Shown one piece after another: positions 46,746-58,719 of a DNA stretch of 60,000 bases (positions are counted from its first letter, which is position 1; every line of letters begins with the position of its first letter). The position numbers and the translations under genes were made by a program. The stretch is from Cryptomeria japonica (lineage: Eukaryota > Streptophyta > Pinopsida > Cupressales > Cupressaceae), in assembly GCF_030272615.1 (NCBI RefSeq), contig NC_081411.1, forward strand, positions 830,510,160 to 830,570,159. The letters are read 5' to 3'. The notes under the pieces were generated by a model that saw only the letters and a program-made list of their open reading frames with translations, had not been told where the DNA came from and did not search any database.

Positions 46746-49014
46746 TCGTTATTATATTTTAAATTTATGGTCTATTAAATGTTTTGTATAACAAAAATCA
46801 CTATGAATTGGCCTTTGGCCAGATCAATATTGCTTGTAATCTCAATGTCGAAGAGGCTAAAGCTTATTATGACTAGTATCAACAATTTTTTTCTATTTTG
46901 TAATATCAAAAATATTATCTCTTGTAATTAATGTGACAAATGGCGCTTTTCCTCCATGTCATCAAAGGTCAAGATCCACCATCATGTCTTTCTATCCACT
47001 CAAACCACCCATGTCAACTCTAGCAAAGCATTACCAACTCTACCAAACTCTCACCTTCGGGGATATAGGAAAATCACGGAGACGTCCGTGCAATGTGCTA
47101 GCATCCTGCAAATTTGACAATCCCCAGTTGGCTATTTGAGCATTACACCTATGCCCATAAGGAATCATAATGCCTCTGCATGCACCCACTAACATCTGAA
47201 TCCCTTCCTAGCTCTATATCTCTCACTTGGGAAGTATTTGGGAGGGTCTTTTGAAAATTTGGTTAATTTTTTCTTGCAGGTTGAGCTCTTGGAGAGAACT
47301 TGAAGCCATTCCACCATCATTACAACACTACCAAGCATTCCAAGTACACCATTCCAAGAACTTCCAAGCATTCCAATCTTCATTCATGATAGGGGAGTTA
47401 TCTTAATCCTCTTTCTTACATATGTATCAACTTTATTTCTAATTTCACGTTACATTGTTATTTTCTTTATCATTTATCTTTCCTATGGCTTTCTTGGGTT
47501 ATCTGTGGAGGTGGAAACACCAAACACAAGGATCTGACTTAGGTAGTCTCCAAAACATAATCCCAACATTTTCCCTTCTTGCTTGTGTGTACGTTCATGG
47601 AGGTGATAGGATCATAATTTAGCGAAAGGCTTAAATCATGGACTGGTTGTGAGTGTTTCCATCCTTCTCCTTTCCTTTTGTTTTATTTCAGTCATTTTGC
47701 ATCTCACAATTTTTAGCTTCCTTCATTTGTTTTATGTATTTCATTACATTGTCTACATATTTAGAACTTTCCGTACGCGCTCTATACTTCATCCATATAG
47801 GATGACATCACATCACGCTAGTGTCATAGCTCCATGCACTCGTCCTCGAGACAGATGCTTGATAGAGTTGTTAGTGAGTCTTAGATCATGGGCAATTCTC
47901 TTGGTTTATTATTTTATCCCCTAGCTCATCTTAGCGCTAGTTCACAGAGGTTATTGGAAGGACAATTTCTCCTAAAGGGTGCATCATCCTTGAGGTGTCA
48001 AATTCCCTAAATTACATATTATAAATAGGAAAGCTATATATTGTATGCATATGAACAAGTAAGTGCACCAAGATGGTGTGCAAAAAGGGGGGTATAAGTG
48101 GACACTTTTTTTTCTTTCTGAAATCAGCTAAACCTAAACTTAGAGGAGACATTTGAGAGTCATCCACTCAAAATATGAAGAATTTAATCCTTCATTCTAT
48201 TGCTAGGTGAAAGAGATTCTTGATAAAGGATGCTACACTTTTAGCCCTATTGGGGATGAGTGGATTTATTATAGATGTATATTATCAAGTGTGAAAGAGG
48301 TTCTAGTCAAAGACTTACACCTCTTGTATAAGAGAGAATCCTTGAGCCAACAACCAACAATTATGCACAAGGAGTGACATCAAGTAATAAAACTCACATC
48401 ATCCACACAATAGGGAATAGTGGATCCTTAGATAAAGAGAGAAGGAGAGAGATGATTGCCCCCAAGTGTAGGACAATGAGAAGAATTACACAACTTATAG
48501 AGAGATATTACTCATAAGAGACACACCGTTTCAAGCAAGGAATACATCCTAACCAAGGAACAGACATGCACTCATATGAAGGATAACTCCATTCAAGAAA
48601 GGACATCAAGTTATGAATAACACAATAAAAGAGGTAATTTTCAAAGAGAGAGAAATAATAAGAAGGTTCACAAAAGTTCTCTAAGGAGAGATTGTTCCTA
48701 ATAGACGTACCATTTCAAGAAAGGAAAAGATCCTAAGCATGGAATAGACATGCGCTCGCATGAAGGAGAACTCCATGCAAGAAAGGACATCAAGTTTATG
48801 AATAATGTACTCCATTAATAAAATAGTGAAACCTTAGAAAGAGGAAAAGGGATATTTTTTCCCCCCAAGAATAGACGTAAGAATAAATAGGCCATTATGT
48901 TTCTCACTAAGTATTATTGCACCTAAAATTGTACCACCACAAATGACAAGGAGCCCCCAATAAGTAGGCTAACTATGTCACATAGCAAGGAGCAACATAA
49001 TAGAAACTTGAATG
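46746..49014. other. Host-element continuation and unassigned sequence
   Basis: The first 100-200 bp continue the leader interrupted at 21459. After that I recognise no gene; small open frames (46933-47139, 47649-47924) have no domain. A purine run AAAAAGGGGGG at about 48083 could be an old polypurine tract. The right part probably belongs to the minus-strand gypsy-like element whose ORF ends at 49015. Confidence 0.4.
48515..48810. repeat. Imperfect tandem duplication of about 180 bp
   Basis: GGAATACATCCTAACCAAGG, then CAGACATGCACTCATATGAAG and CAAGAAAGGACATCAAGTT (48540-48615), recurs with substitutions at about 48720-48800. Confidence 0.55.
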
Positions 49015-50235
49015 TTATTTTAAATGATCATGATGAACATGACATTCATTGTCAGATGCTATTTTTAACATGGCTAAATCAATGTAATATTGTATTTGTG
49101 TTTTCAAAGCTTGACACTCATTAGTAGAATGGCCATAGGTTTGATGATATTTACAAAAAGAATAATTTTGAGAATGTTGTTTATGTTTTCTTCTTCATTT
49201 AGGACAAAGAGGAAATATTAATTTGGAATTTAGAAGATTGGTCAACATATTTTCTTGTTGTAACTCAAAATTAGAATGAGAAGGTGTGGGTTTACAAGAC
49301 AATGGAGAAGAAGATGTTGACAAAGGAAAGTGTAATTTCTCATGACTTTGTCTCTCACATTCAAGCATTTGGCCATTGCATCCATGTGTATGTTCAAAAC
49401 AAGGTTCACTCTTAGGGAGAATTGGATTGAATTTTAAAGAGGCCCAATCAATTTCAAGATTTGTGTTAAGAGAAAAATTTGGAATATGAAATTCAGGCAT
49501 CTTAGACTTTCTAGAAAAGGTAGTAGTGAAATCTAGGGACCCCTAATCATCCTCTAAGAGTTCTTTAGGAACTTCTTTGGTAGGAGATGGTGTATTTGAG
49601 TGAATTGAAGAGAGGATTGTATGAACTAAGAAAGCATATGATTCTTCACTTATGTTCTCATAAACTACCTAATTAGTATATGTATAAGGCACAACATGAT
49701 AATCAGGATGAATTTTTGGTTTCCTAGGAACATGAATGGAATTGATTTGATTTTTGTTAGGCTCTTGATTTTTGGGAGAGAGAGAATTATGATGAGAAAT
49801 AATATCATCCTCTTGTTCTAAGGTTTCTTTATGTTCAAGACACTCATTAGAAAAAGGACTATCATATGTAATGAATTCTTCATCTTTAGAGGGAAGATCA
49901 TGAAAAGAAGGTATGGTATCACTAGGAAAAGTAACCATAATATCATCCCCTTGCACCAAATAATCCTTATGAGGGAGGTACTTTTTAGGAGAAGAAGGAA
50001 CACAATTCTTCAAAGATTAATCTTTAGGAGGGAGATCTTTGAAAGAAGTGTCCATATTCCCTTTTTGCACCAATCTGCCCTCATTAATGAGATCAATTTT
50101 GGGAGAGGGTAAATCATAGGTATGAATGAAAGGAAACACTAAACTATCATCATATGCATGAAAGGGAACATCATGAACATCTTTAATGTAACTTGAAATT
50201 GAATTAGAAAAACAAGATAAGAACTCCATATGCAC
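49015..50235 (-). pseudogene. Zinc-finger ORF of a gypsy-like element, unusual N-terminus
   Basis: One minus-strand frame from 50235 to TAA at 49015 (about 407 codons) with four internal stops and no frameshift. The N-terminal 300 residues are acidic and rich in Ser/Pro/His, with repeated FHDLPSKD-like phrases (FKDLPPKD, FHDLPSKD); no standard gag domain is visible. The C-terminus has a retroviral-type knuckle CKYHQTYGHSTNECQALK (about 49100-49155), the CxxHxxxGHxxxxC form seen in plant Ty3-gypsy gag. It lies left of a repeat-rich leader and a primer-like site at 51461-51480, so it is the first gene of that element. No protease or polymerase is visible to its left. Role inferred as RNA binding. 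Confidence 0.6.
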
Positions 50236-50259
50236 TTATTATCAAACAAAAAACTCATA

Positions 50260-51460
50260 TGTCATTTAACCATAATAATGTTCACCCCATACATGCATAG
50301 AAAATTGAATAAAGAAGGGAAAATAGATTTTGAATTGGAAATTTTAAATTTGAATTTGAAATTTGAAACTTGCAAAATAATTGAATAATGCAAAATTATA
50401 GGAAAAATGATTACTAAATTAAATGAACAAATTGATTGAAAGAATAAAGAGCAATAATGCAACCTCCTAGAAATTTGAAATTTAAAATTAGGATTATGTA
50501 AAAATAACCTCTTAATTGAAAATTAAAATTATCCAAAAGAGTTTGAATTTTAAAATTAGGGATTTGCAAAGATAAACTCTTAATTTTAAAATTTGAAATG
50601 TTGAAATTTTGAATTGAAAGAATTAAATTTAAATTTAAAAATTAGGGTTTTTTTTATTAACCACTTAATTTTAAAATTTAAATTGGAAATTGTAATGGTA
50701 AAAAATTGAGAATTAATTTGGATTTAAAAGTTAGAGCTATCTTGATTAACCACTTAATTTTAAAATTAGAAATTAAAATTGTCCACAAGAAAATTAAATT
50801 TAAAATTAGGGTCTTGTAGAAAGGACCTCTTAATTTTAAAATTAAATTTGAAATAAATCTAAGATTGTAATAATAAATGTAAAATTGGAGAATGCACAAG
50901 ATTAATTTAAATTTAAAAATTAGGGTCTTTTTAATTAACCACTTGATTTGAAAATTTAAATTTGAAAATAGATTTAAGTTTGGAATTTGGAAATTGAAAA
51001 TTTGGGAAATGCTCAAAATTAATTTAAATTTAAAAATTAGGGTCTTTTTAATTAACCACTTAATTTTAAAATTTAAATTTGAAATTAGATCTAAGATTTC
51101 AATTTTAAATTAGAAACTGAATTTGAAGAGGCAAATTCAAAATTTAAACAACCCACAAGCTCAATTTTAAATTTTTTTAAAAATTAGGGTTTTTAAAGTT
51201 AACCACTTAATTTTAGAAATTAAATGTGAAATTTGTCTTGTTGATGAAATTTTGAATTATGAAATTGAAAAAGTACTCAGATCTGAAATAATTTATCCAA
51301 ATTAAACAATTGACAAGCTCAATTTTGAAATTAAAAATTAGGGTTTGAAATTAACCTCTAAATTTTAAAAATTTGCAAGAAAATCAATCTTGTAAAAGAA
51401 AATTTAAATTTTAAATGACATACACTCAGATCTAAAAACAAAAATCAGAATTAATGATGT
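50260..51460 (-). repeat. Leader repeat array (AATTAGGG...TTAACCACTTAATTTT)
   Basis: About nine copies of a block combining AAAATTAGGGT and TTAACCACTTAATTTT recur every 65-160 bp, at about 50490, 50555, 50640, 50728, 50803, 50915, 51030, 51178 and 51337. The same block reappears in the leader of the second element (about 57400, 59175, 59350 and 59510). It lies between primer site and ORF in both. Confidence 0.75.
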
Positions 51461-51480
51461 AAGACGTCGGGTTCACAAAA
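51461..51480 (-). other. Primer-binding-like site, first gypsy-like element
   Basis: Minus strand reads TTTTGTGAACCCGACGTCTT, the same core as at 17853, 33263 and 59596; it abuts an LTR starting at 51482. Confidence 0.55.
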
Positions 51481-51481
51481 A

Positions 51482-51796
51482 TGTAAACTGGAAAATTGAA
51501 CGCTAGTGATTCCCCACCTAGGAGAGAGAAATGAAATCACTAGGATGATTTTCACTTTAGAGATACTTTACATTCAAAAGAGGGGCTTGAATCCACTAGA
51601 TCCAGATCCAAGGGAAACAACGATGTCAATTCCAAGTGGATTGCAAGGGTTGAAGTGTATTTTGCCCTCTTTTGTAAATAGGAAAGTTGACTTGATGACT
51701 ATGTGAAACAAAGAGAGAGAATGAGTGAAATGAGGAGCTACTGGTTCAGGATCACATTGTAACTTTGGATCTAAGCTTATTAGACTGATACGGATT
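51482..51796 (-). repeat. LTR fragment of the first gypsy-like element
   Basis: Starts TGTAAACTGG and is a diverged relative of the LTR beginning at 51797 (shared phrases such as CATTC.AAAGAGG and CACTAGATCCA). It is cut at 51796 by insertion of the second element; its remainder would lie beyond the window. Confidence 0.65.
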
Positions 51797-53012
51797 TGTA
51801 ATGTGGTGAAATGTGAATGAGAGATCAAGAAGAAAACTACCATTTCCCTCCAAAGAGAGATGAGAGTTTCACTATGGAATTCCCTTTAAACACTTTTCAC
51901 CTAGTTACATTCGAAAGAGGAGAGGAGAATTCACTAGATTCAACCTTCAAAGATGAAGATTGAATTCTGAATGAAATGGAAATGATAAGTTGATCCCCTC
52001 TTCCTTATTTGAAATTGAAAGGAATTGATTGAATTATGTAGTGCAAAAGTGACAAAGAACTGATTATAACTTGAGATCGGAGTATGGGATGAAGTTGTGC
52101 ACCTGGATTTGGTAGTAATATGTCGAGATGAAGTCACCCTACGAATTTGAGGTAAAGCTGCCTGGACCATGGTGGGAATTTACACAGTCCTCCGAAAAAT
52201 CCGCTTAATGAAAAGGGTTTTTCCACCTCTACAAATGGATCTTGAATCTGAAAGTATAGATGCACACCTGCAACCTACACATAGAAAAGAGAGGAAAATG
52301 GGTTGGGATTGGGGGTTTGCCTTTAGGTCAAACCCCTGTTTTGTAACTAACCAAGTAATGAAAGAAAGGACTTGCAAGTAGATGTAAATGAAAGATTGAA
52401 TTGTAAATCACCTCAAGGGAGGTTGTGATAGCAATGTTGATAGAAATGCTTGTGTTGAATTGAATGTTGGAATCAATCTCCTCTTCAATTGGTGAATCCT
52501 TGACTTCAATGCAACACCTAGCCTTGAAGGGAGACTTGAGAATGCCCAATGTTGGAAAAGAATGCTTGAATACTTGAATGCTTGATCACTTATGAAACTT
52601 GACCAACTCCAAATTATTCAACTTTAACTCATTCAACTCCTTCAAATGAGAGGACAAATGCCCCTTATATACATGTTGCTGAATTCAATTTTTGTCATAG
52701 GCTGACATCGGGGGAATTTTCTTGCTCACTACACAACCTTCTATGCAACCCTAGGAAGGGTCCTGCCTGTAAATAGGGCAGGGGCGCCTATCCTGGGAGG
52801 AAATTCTAAGGGGGGATAGTGGCACCACGATCCTATCCTACCCCTTTCTCTAGGGTAGAGTATAAATAGGGTGGTGTAGAGGCTAAGGGAGAAGCTGTTT
52901 CTAATGGTGGAGCAATCTTCGGTCTTCGATCAGGCTAGAGGATTTGATCTTGCATTTGTGAGGACCCTAATGCAATCAAAAATTGCTAAAGTCACAATTT
53001 TATGATACTACA
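51797..53012 (-). repeat. 3' LTR of the second gypsy-like element
   Basis: 1216 bp, plus-strand start TGTAATGTGG and end GATACTACA. Contains a GC-rich part near 52750-52860 and TATAAATAG at 52863 (TATTTATA on the sense strand). Confidence 0.85.
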
Positions 53013-53027
53013 TTTAGCCCCCACTTT
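53013..53027 (-). other. Polypurine tract of the second gypsy-like element
   Basis: Minus strand reads AAAGTGGGGGCTAAA directly before the LTR, which sets the element's direction. Confidence 0.65.
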
Positions 53028-53919
53028 AGCAGGAGTATAAGTGTATGCTAATACTATCGGTAAAGTACAAGGAAACAAGATTGAAAGAATTTTACCATGT
53101 CAAGGAGGCAAGATGCGTCAAGACCCTCGTGGACTTAGGATCTTACGACTTTGATTGAAAAAGTAAAAGGGAAGATCGAGAAGGGAAGAACCATGATTGC
53201 AAGTAGAAAATTTCCCTTCACTATGAGTCATGAAAACAAGGATACCAAAGATTACAAATAAAAACAAAGTTCACTAAGTAACTCTAAGTATTAAGAAGGA
53301 AAATATGAGGGGAGTGTATACCCCCACTTTAAAGCGATCACATACACCTTATCGGAAGTGATTGCTTTAAGATAGGATACACCCAAGAGAAAGAGAAGGG
53401 AGGGAGTACATTATTGCAAGGATTTAGCCCCAAATCTAGGAATAAACCCAAGGATAATTAACACAAAACATGAGGTAGTGTTTCTTTCCTTAGGGTTAGT
53501 ATGTTGTATGATAACTCATGTATGTATATGAATATAATAATTGTCATTCCCAAAAGAAGGACACTACCTTGGAAGAAAGGAAAGAGAGGATTTCTTTTGA
53601 GTTGGCATGAAAGATGCCAAGAAAAGATCTCAATGGTTTGCATCGTCCCCATGTAGACATTAAGCAAACAATAGAAGAAACGGGATACAAATAGAAGAAT
53701 GGTAACAAAAGAGCAAGAAAAGGAGAGAGAGAAGATCTACAGTGCTAATATTGCTAATCTAGCACAACATCCGCCTCCCGATCTTGTTGATCACTATTTT
53801 GGGTAGGCAAGAAACACGCTAGAGGAGTGACATCAAGCACATAGATGGAGGTATCACAAGATCCAAACAAGGACTATTCTAATTTTGTAAGTCACTTTGT
53901 TAGATTCTAGGAGTTAGGA
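53028..53919 (-). other. 3' non-coding part of the second gypsy-like element
   Basis: No domain in any frame; this is where RT-RNase H-integrase would lie in an autonomous element. Short open frames (53458-53667) are not coding by composition. Confidence 0.45.
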
Positions 53920-56900
53920 TTAAGGTTTGTGAAAATTCATCAGATAAATGCTTGTCCACATCAACATATTCATACTCACTATTAGAAGAATTAGGAGTTG
54001 TATTGCCATTATGAATAACATTTTCACCCATTTCTTCATCAAATTTTAGAGAAAGAGGAGCAAGAACACGAATAGGAGTAAAACCATCACATGTTTTGTG
54101 GAACTTATGATTTGGAGATGTAGGTTGAGCATCTTATTTGGGAGAAAATGGAATCATGTCAACTATCAAAGTCTGAGAAGATTGAGTAATTTGAGGGACA
54201 ACTTCATGAGCTCAAACACAGTGTCTCCATTGGCGTTCTCTCACACAACGATTCCATAAAGTTTTAGCGGAAGGCCAAGAAGGAGGAGGAACATTTGAAA
54301 AAGTGGGAATGATTCTCTCCTTGATAGTTTAAGGTTTAGGTTGAGGTCTTTTAGGTTGAACAAGAGGAGAAGCATGCCTCTTCTCTCGATAAGAGGAAGG
54401 AGGTGGAACTGCGCCATAGAAAGGAGGAATATAGGGTGTAGGAAGGAGACCGGGTCCATCATGAGGACGAGGTATAGGTCTAACCTTAGGAGGAATATTG
54501 TCGTTCTCCTTAAGATAAGGTAAAGTCACGTCCATAGGGATAGGTTGACGATCTTCCTTAGGAGGGAGATTAGTTCTATCCATGAGGGGAAGAACGTCAT
54601 CTTGAAGAATAATAGAAATTTAAAGTGTTGGAGATCCAAGTTGACTTAAAGATAAGATCATGTCTTTCTTCCATTTTTGATAAGATTGAAAAAGAGCATC
54701 ACTCCTTGATGGAAGAGATTGAAATTTATTAGACCAAAAGAAATCAATAGGAACACCAGGACTTCTTTTGGATGGATGAAATAAGCTATGGTTCATGGTT
54801 ATGGTTTATCCATTGTGAGGAAATTTTAGACACTTGTCTATTGGAGAAGCAATAGCCTTCATGGAAGATAGCCAAGGATAGCCCAACTTCACATGAAATT
54901 TCTCAGAGGAGAGTATGATAACAAAGCCAACATCCATTGGCTTAGTATAAACTTCAACAGGAAGGGTGATAAAGCCAATGGTAGGATATGATAATCAATC
55001 AAATAACTTCACAACCACATTAGAAGCATCATATATTGGTTTATGCAATCATAAAGTGAAAAGATACTATTTAGTTATGACATTAACCATGCAAGAGGAT
55101 CAATAAGGGCACCATGGTAAGATATATCCTTAACCTTTGCAACTATGTATAAAGGGCCACTAGGTTCTCTAATGGTCTTGCTAGGGTCAAATGTAATACA
55201 AGGATCTTTAGGCATATCTTGTGTTTCCACCATATTAACCAGGTTTGGAGCCATAAAGGTGAATTCTTTAGAAGAGAAAGAATTAGGTACAATCTCAGTA
55301 ACGTTAGAGCTATGAGAAGGTAAGGGATCAGTGAAAATCCTAAGATTTTGATTAGGAGGAGCTACTAATTTATTCCCTTTATCATTCACACCTGCCATAG
55401 ATATAGTATTAATATCAATCAAATATTGAATCTTATTTTTTAATGTGAAACATTTCTCAGTATCATGACCAAGTTGACAATGAAATTGGTAGAAGGAATT
55501 GTTATCAAAGTAAGGGGATGCAAGTTTAGAAAGATCAATTTGTTTTATAGGGGGGAGTTTGATAACATTTATGTGCAACAACTGAGACATAATACTATGT
55601 AAAGATTCATTCAAGGAAGTAAACTATCTTTCTCCTTGGAAAAATTTAGAAATAGAAGGCACACCTATTGTAGCATTCACATTGTGGTTGTTTATTGTAT
55701 CATTGAACTTGATGAATCTTTTTGTTGGTTTGAACTTTGCAAATGGTTGTTGAACACTCTCCCCTTATCACTTGGAGCCATAAGAGTGGATTTCTCCATT
55801 TGACTCACAGCCAGTTGATAATTGTGGAGTCTTGCGCACAACTGCTGAAAGGAAGTAAACTCAAACAAAAGAAGCTTTTCCCTGATATCTTTTTGTAAAT
55901 TAGAAATGAAAATTATTTGAATATCATTATCATGTACATAAAAAGAAATTTGAGCACAAAAATGCTTATATCTACCAATGAAATCAATCACTTTTTCTTT
56001 AACACCTTGTTTACAATGCATTAAATCAGTCAAGGTGATTTTAGGACCAATGTTATTTTGAAATTGTTGGATGAAAGTAGTTGCTAGTTGTTGAAAGGAA
56101 GTGATAGAATAAGAAGGCAAAGAGAAATACCATTATAAAGCCTTATCTCTTAGTGTTCTTGTAAACAGTTTTGCAAGCAATCATCGATCATAAGGAAAAT
56201 CAGTACACAATGTTTGAAATATTTTGACATGTGTCAGAGGATCACCTTTTCCATTATAGAGTTCCAATTGAGAGATCTCAACATGTTTAGGTGGCACGAC
56301 TTTAACAATATCAAGAGAAAGTGGGCTCACAACATCAAAGGTGGGCACACTAAACTTGGATTGACTCATAGAAGCAATTTGTTGTTTTAAGGAAGACACA
56401 GTTTGAGCAAGATTGTTAATTGTCGCTTTGGTAGAAGAATTGATGTTAGACATAGTTGACTGAGAAGGTGGTTTGATGTTATTGAAAGAAGGAATGGACT
56501 AAGAATAAGGTGGTGGGACATTATGACAAGTAGGCATAGGTGAAAATTGGGTAGGAAAAGGGACACTTAAAGGAGGAACAATGTTGTTGAAGGAATTTCC
56601 TCCTTGTGTCATATTGATTGGTTGAGGAATGGTAGGAACACTTATGGAAGACATAGGCAAAGATGGAGGATGAAATGTCAAAGAAGAGGGATTTCCCCCA
56701 TGACCAATGTTTGTAGGAATGACATTTTGAGCTGAAGTAGCCATGATATTGGAGGTAAAAGTAGGAATACTAGTCATAAGAGTAGTCAAAGGAATAGAAT
56801 GATTGACTTGTGTTGAAGGTTGTGAATAACCTAGGGTTTCAGCACAACTCTTGATAGGCATGACATTAGAGTCAGCAATATGTGCAATGCCATACAAAAT

Positions 56901-57161
56901 ATCAATTCCATTCTTATCACTTTGAATCATGCGCTTAAGGCCTTCAATTAATAGAAGAGCTTCACTATTAGGGTATTCTTGGGACATCCATTGTTGAAAG
57001 TTATCAAATTGATTTCCCAGTGTGGAAAGTTGATCTATAGAAACCCTAGTTAAAGCTTCTTCTTCATCATGGGATTCATCAATTGGGTGAATAGGCACAT
57101 GATTAGGATGGGAAGAATTAGCATGATCCTCATTAAATAAGTCACTCAAATTAGGCTCCAT
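53920..57161 (-). pseudogene. Ty3-gypsy gag-protease polyprotein, broken
   Basis: Starts at 57161 (MEPNLSDLFNED). Order: acidic N-terminus; Pro/Ser/Thr-rich linker; a stretch ending VEISQLELYNGKGDP, then the gag core (WYFSLPSYSITSFQQLATTF at about 56090-56140, and HCKQGVKEKVIDFIGRYKHF); a degenerate knuckle (FHCQLGHDTEKC, about 55470, first Cys replaced by Tyr); an aspartic protease region (ALIDP at about 55090, then, after a frameshift, KFHVKLGYPWL near 54880); then a Pro-rich tail ending near 53920. Stops at 56499, about 56178 and about 56130, and frameshifts near 55690 and 55085. Family role: particle protein and its processing enzyme. No polymerase follows. Confidence 0.8.
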
Positions 57162-57480
57162 CTCCTTGGTAATTAAACCTTGGGAAGCCTTAATTATAAT
57201 GTTTCATCTAACGAGGATAGGATAGGTAGGACTGATAGTGGTAAAACTCATGCACTAGATAGAAAATTTGAATTTTGAATTTGGGAACAAAGCTTACAAA
57301 ATTGAGTAATGCAAAATGTAAGAAAATAATGATTACACAATTTGAACTTTGTTGGGGGAAGAGGATGACACAATTTCCATAAATGAAAGGAAATTAGAAT
57401 TTTAAAATTAGGACCAAGGGAATGCCACTTAATTTTAAAATCAAAATTTTTAAAATCAGGGCAGACTATAATTAACCTCT

Positions 57481-58719
57481 TGTGATGGTGGGAAAATGAT
57501 GAGTGATAGATCAACAAGAAAACTAACCCTTTCCCTCAAATAGACATCAGAGTCTTGCTATTGATTATCCTTCAAGCACTTTTCACCATTACATTAGGGA
57601 GATAAGGGGTAATTCACTAGATCCAATCTCCACACAAAGATGATAGATTGAATGCTGAATGAATTAAGGGATGTTTATGATGACCCCCTTATTCCCTTTT
57701 GTTTGATTTGAAATGGAAATGAAATTGATTGAATTATGTAGTGTAAAAGTGACAAATAATCGATTATAACTTGAGATCTGAATATGGGATGAAGCTGTGC
57801 ACCTGGATTTGGTAGTTAAATGTCGACACGAAGCCGCCTTGCAAATTTGATGAAAAGTTGTCTGGACTGTGGTGGGAATGTACACTGTTCTCTAAGAAAT
57901 CTGCAAAATGAAAAGGGTTGTTCCATCTCTGTAAATGAAGCCCGAATCCAAAAGTACAGCAGCGCACCTACAACCTACACACAGAAAGGAGAGGTAAATG
58001 TGTTGGGATTGGGGGTTTGCCTTTAGGTCAAACCATTATTTTGGAATTAACCAAGTAATGAAAGAAAGTACTTAAAAGTAGATGTAAATGAAAGAATGGA
58101 TTGTAAATCACCTCAACGGAGGTTGTAGTAGCAATGTTGTATGGAATTGAATGTTGAAATCAATCTCCTCTTCAATGGTTGAATCCTTAACTTGAATGCA
58201 ACACCTAACCTTGAAGGGAGACTTGAGAATTCTCAATGTTGGAAAAGATTGCTTGAATGCTTGAATGCTTGAATACTTGATCACTTGAACATATCCAATT
58301 TGGACCTAACCAAGCTCCTGCAAATGAGAGGACGAATGCTCCTTAAATGCATGTTTGAAGGATTTGAATTTCATCATGGGCCCACATCGGGGAGATTTCC
58401 TGCTCACTGCACAACCCATAATGCTTGCACTAGAAATATCCTACCCCAAAATAGGGCAGGGACAGGGGCACCATGCCCCCATCCTGGGAGGACAAGGGTG
58501 CTGCACCCTTGTCCAAGGGGGGACAGAAGCACCACACCCTTCTCCTACCTGTTTCTCCAGGGAAGAGTGTGGATAGAGTGATGCAGAGGCCAAGGAAGAA
58601 GGTGTTTTCACAAGATGAGCACTCTCTGATCTCCGATCAAGCTAGAGGATTTGAGTTTGCATGCATGAGGACCCTAATGTAGTCGTAAATTGCTAGGGTC
58701 ATAATTTTATGACACTACA
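57481..58719 (-). repeat. Solo LTR with 5-bp target duplication
   Basis: 1239 bp, TGTGATGG...CACTACA in plus orientation, similar to the LTR at 51797-53012 but more diverged. It is flanked by CCTCT at 57476-57480 and 58720-58724. No primer site or polypurine tract is next to it, so it is a solo LTR left by recombination between the two LTRs of a full element inserted in this leader. Confidence 0.88.
58465..58514. repeat. Two adjacent GC-rich hairpins in the solo LTR
   Basis: GGGGCA-CCA-TGCCCC at 58465-58479, and an 11-bp perfect stem GGACAAGGGTG-CTG-CACCCTTGTCC at 58490-58514. They lie in the GC-rich part of the LTR, shortly before a diverged TATA-like region. Confidence 0.65.

Noticed and set aside
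50678-51016. Minus-strand Phe/Leu/Ile/Asn-rich frame
   Set aside because: Generated by the AATTTAAA leader repeats; no coding signal.
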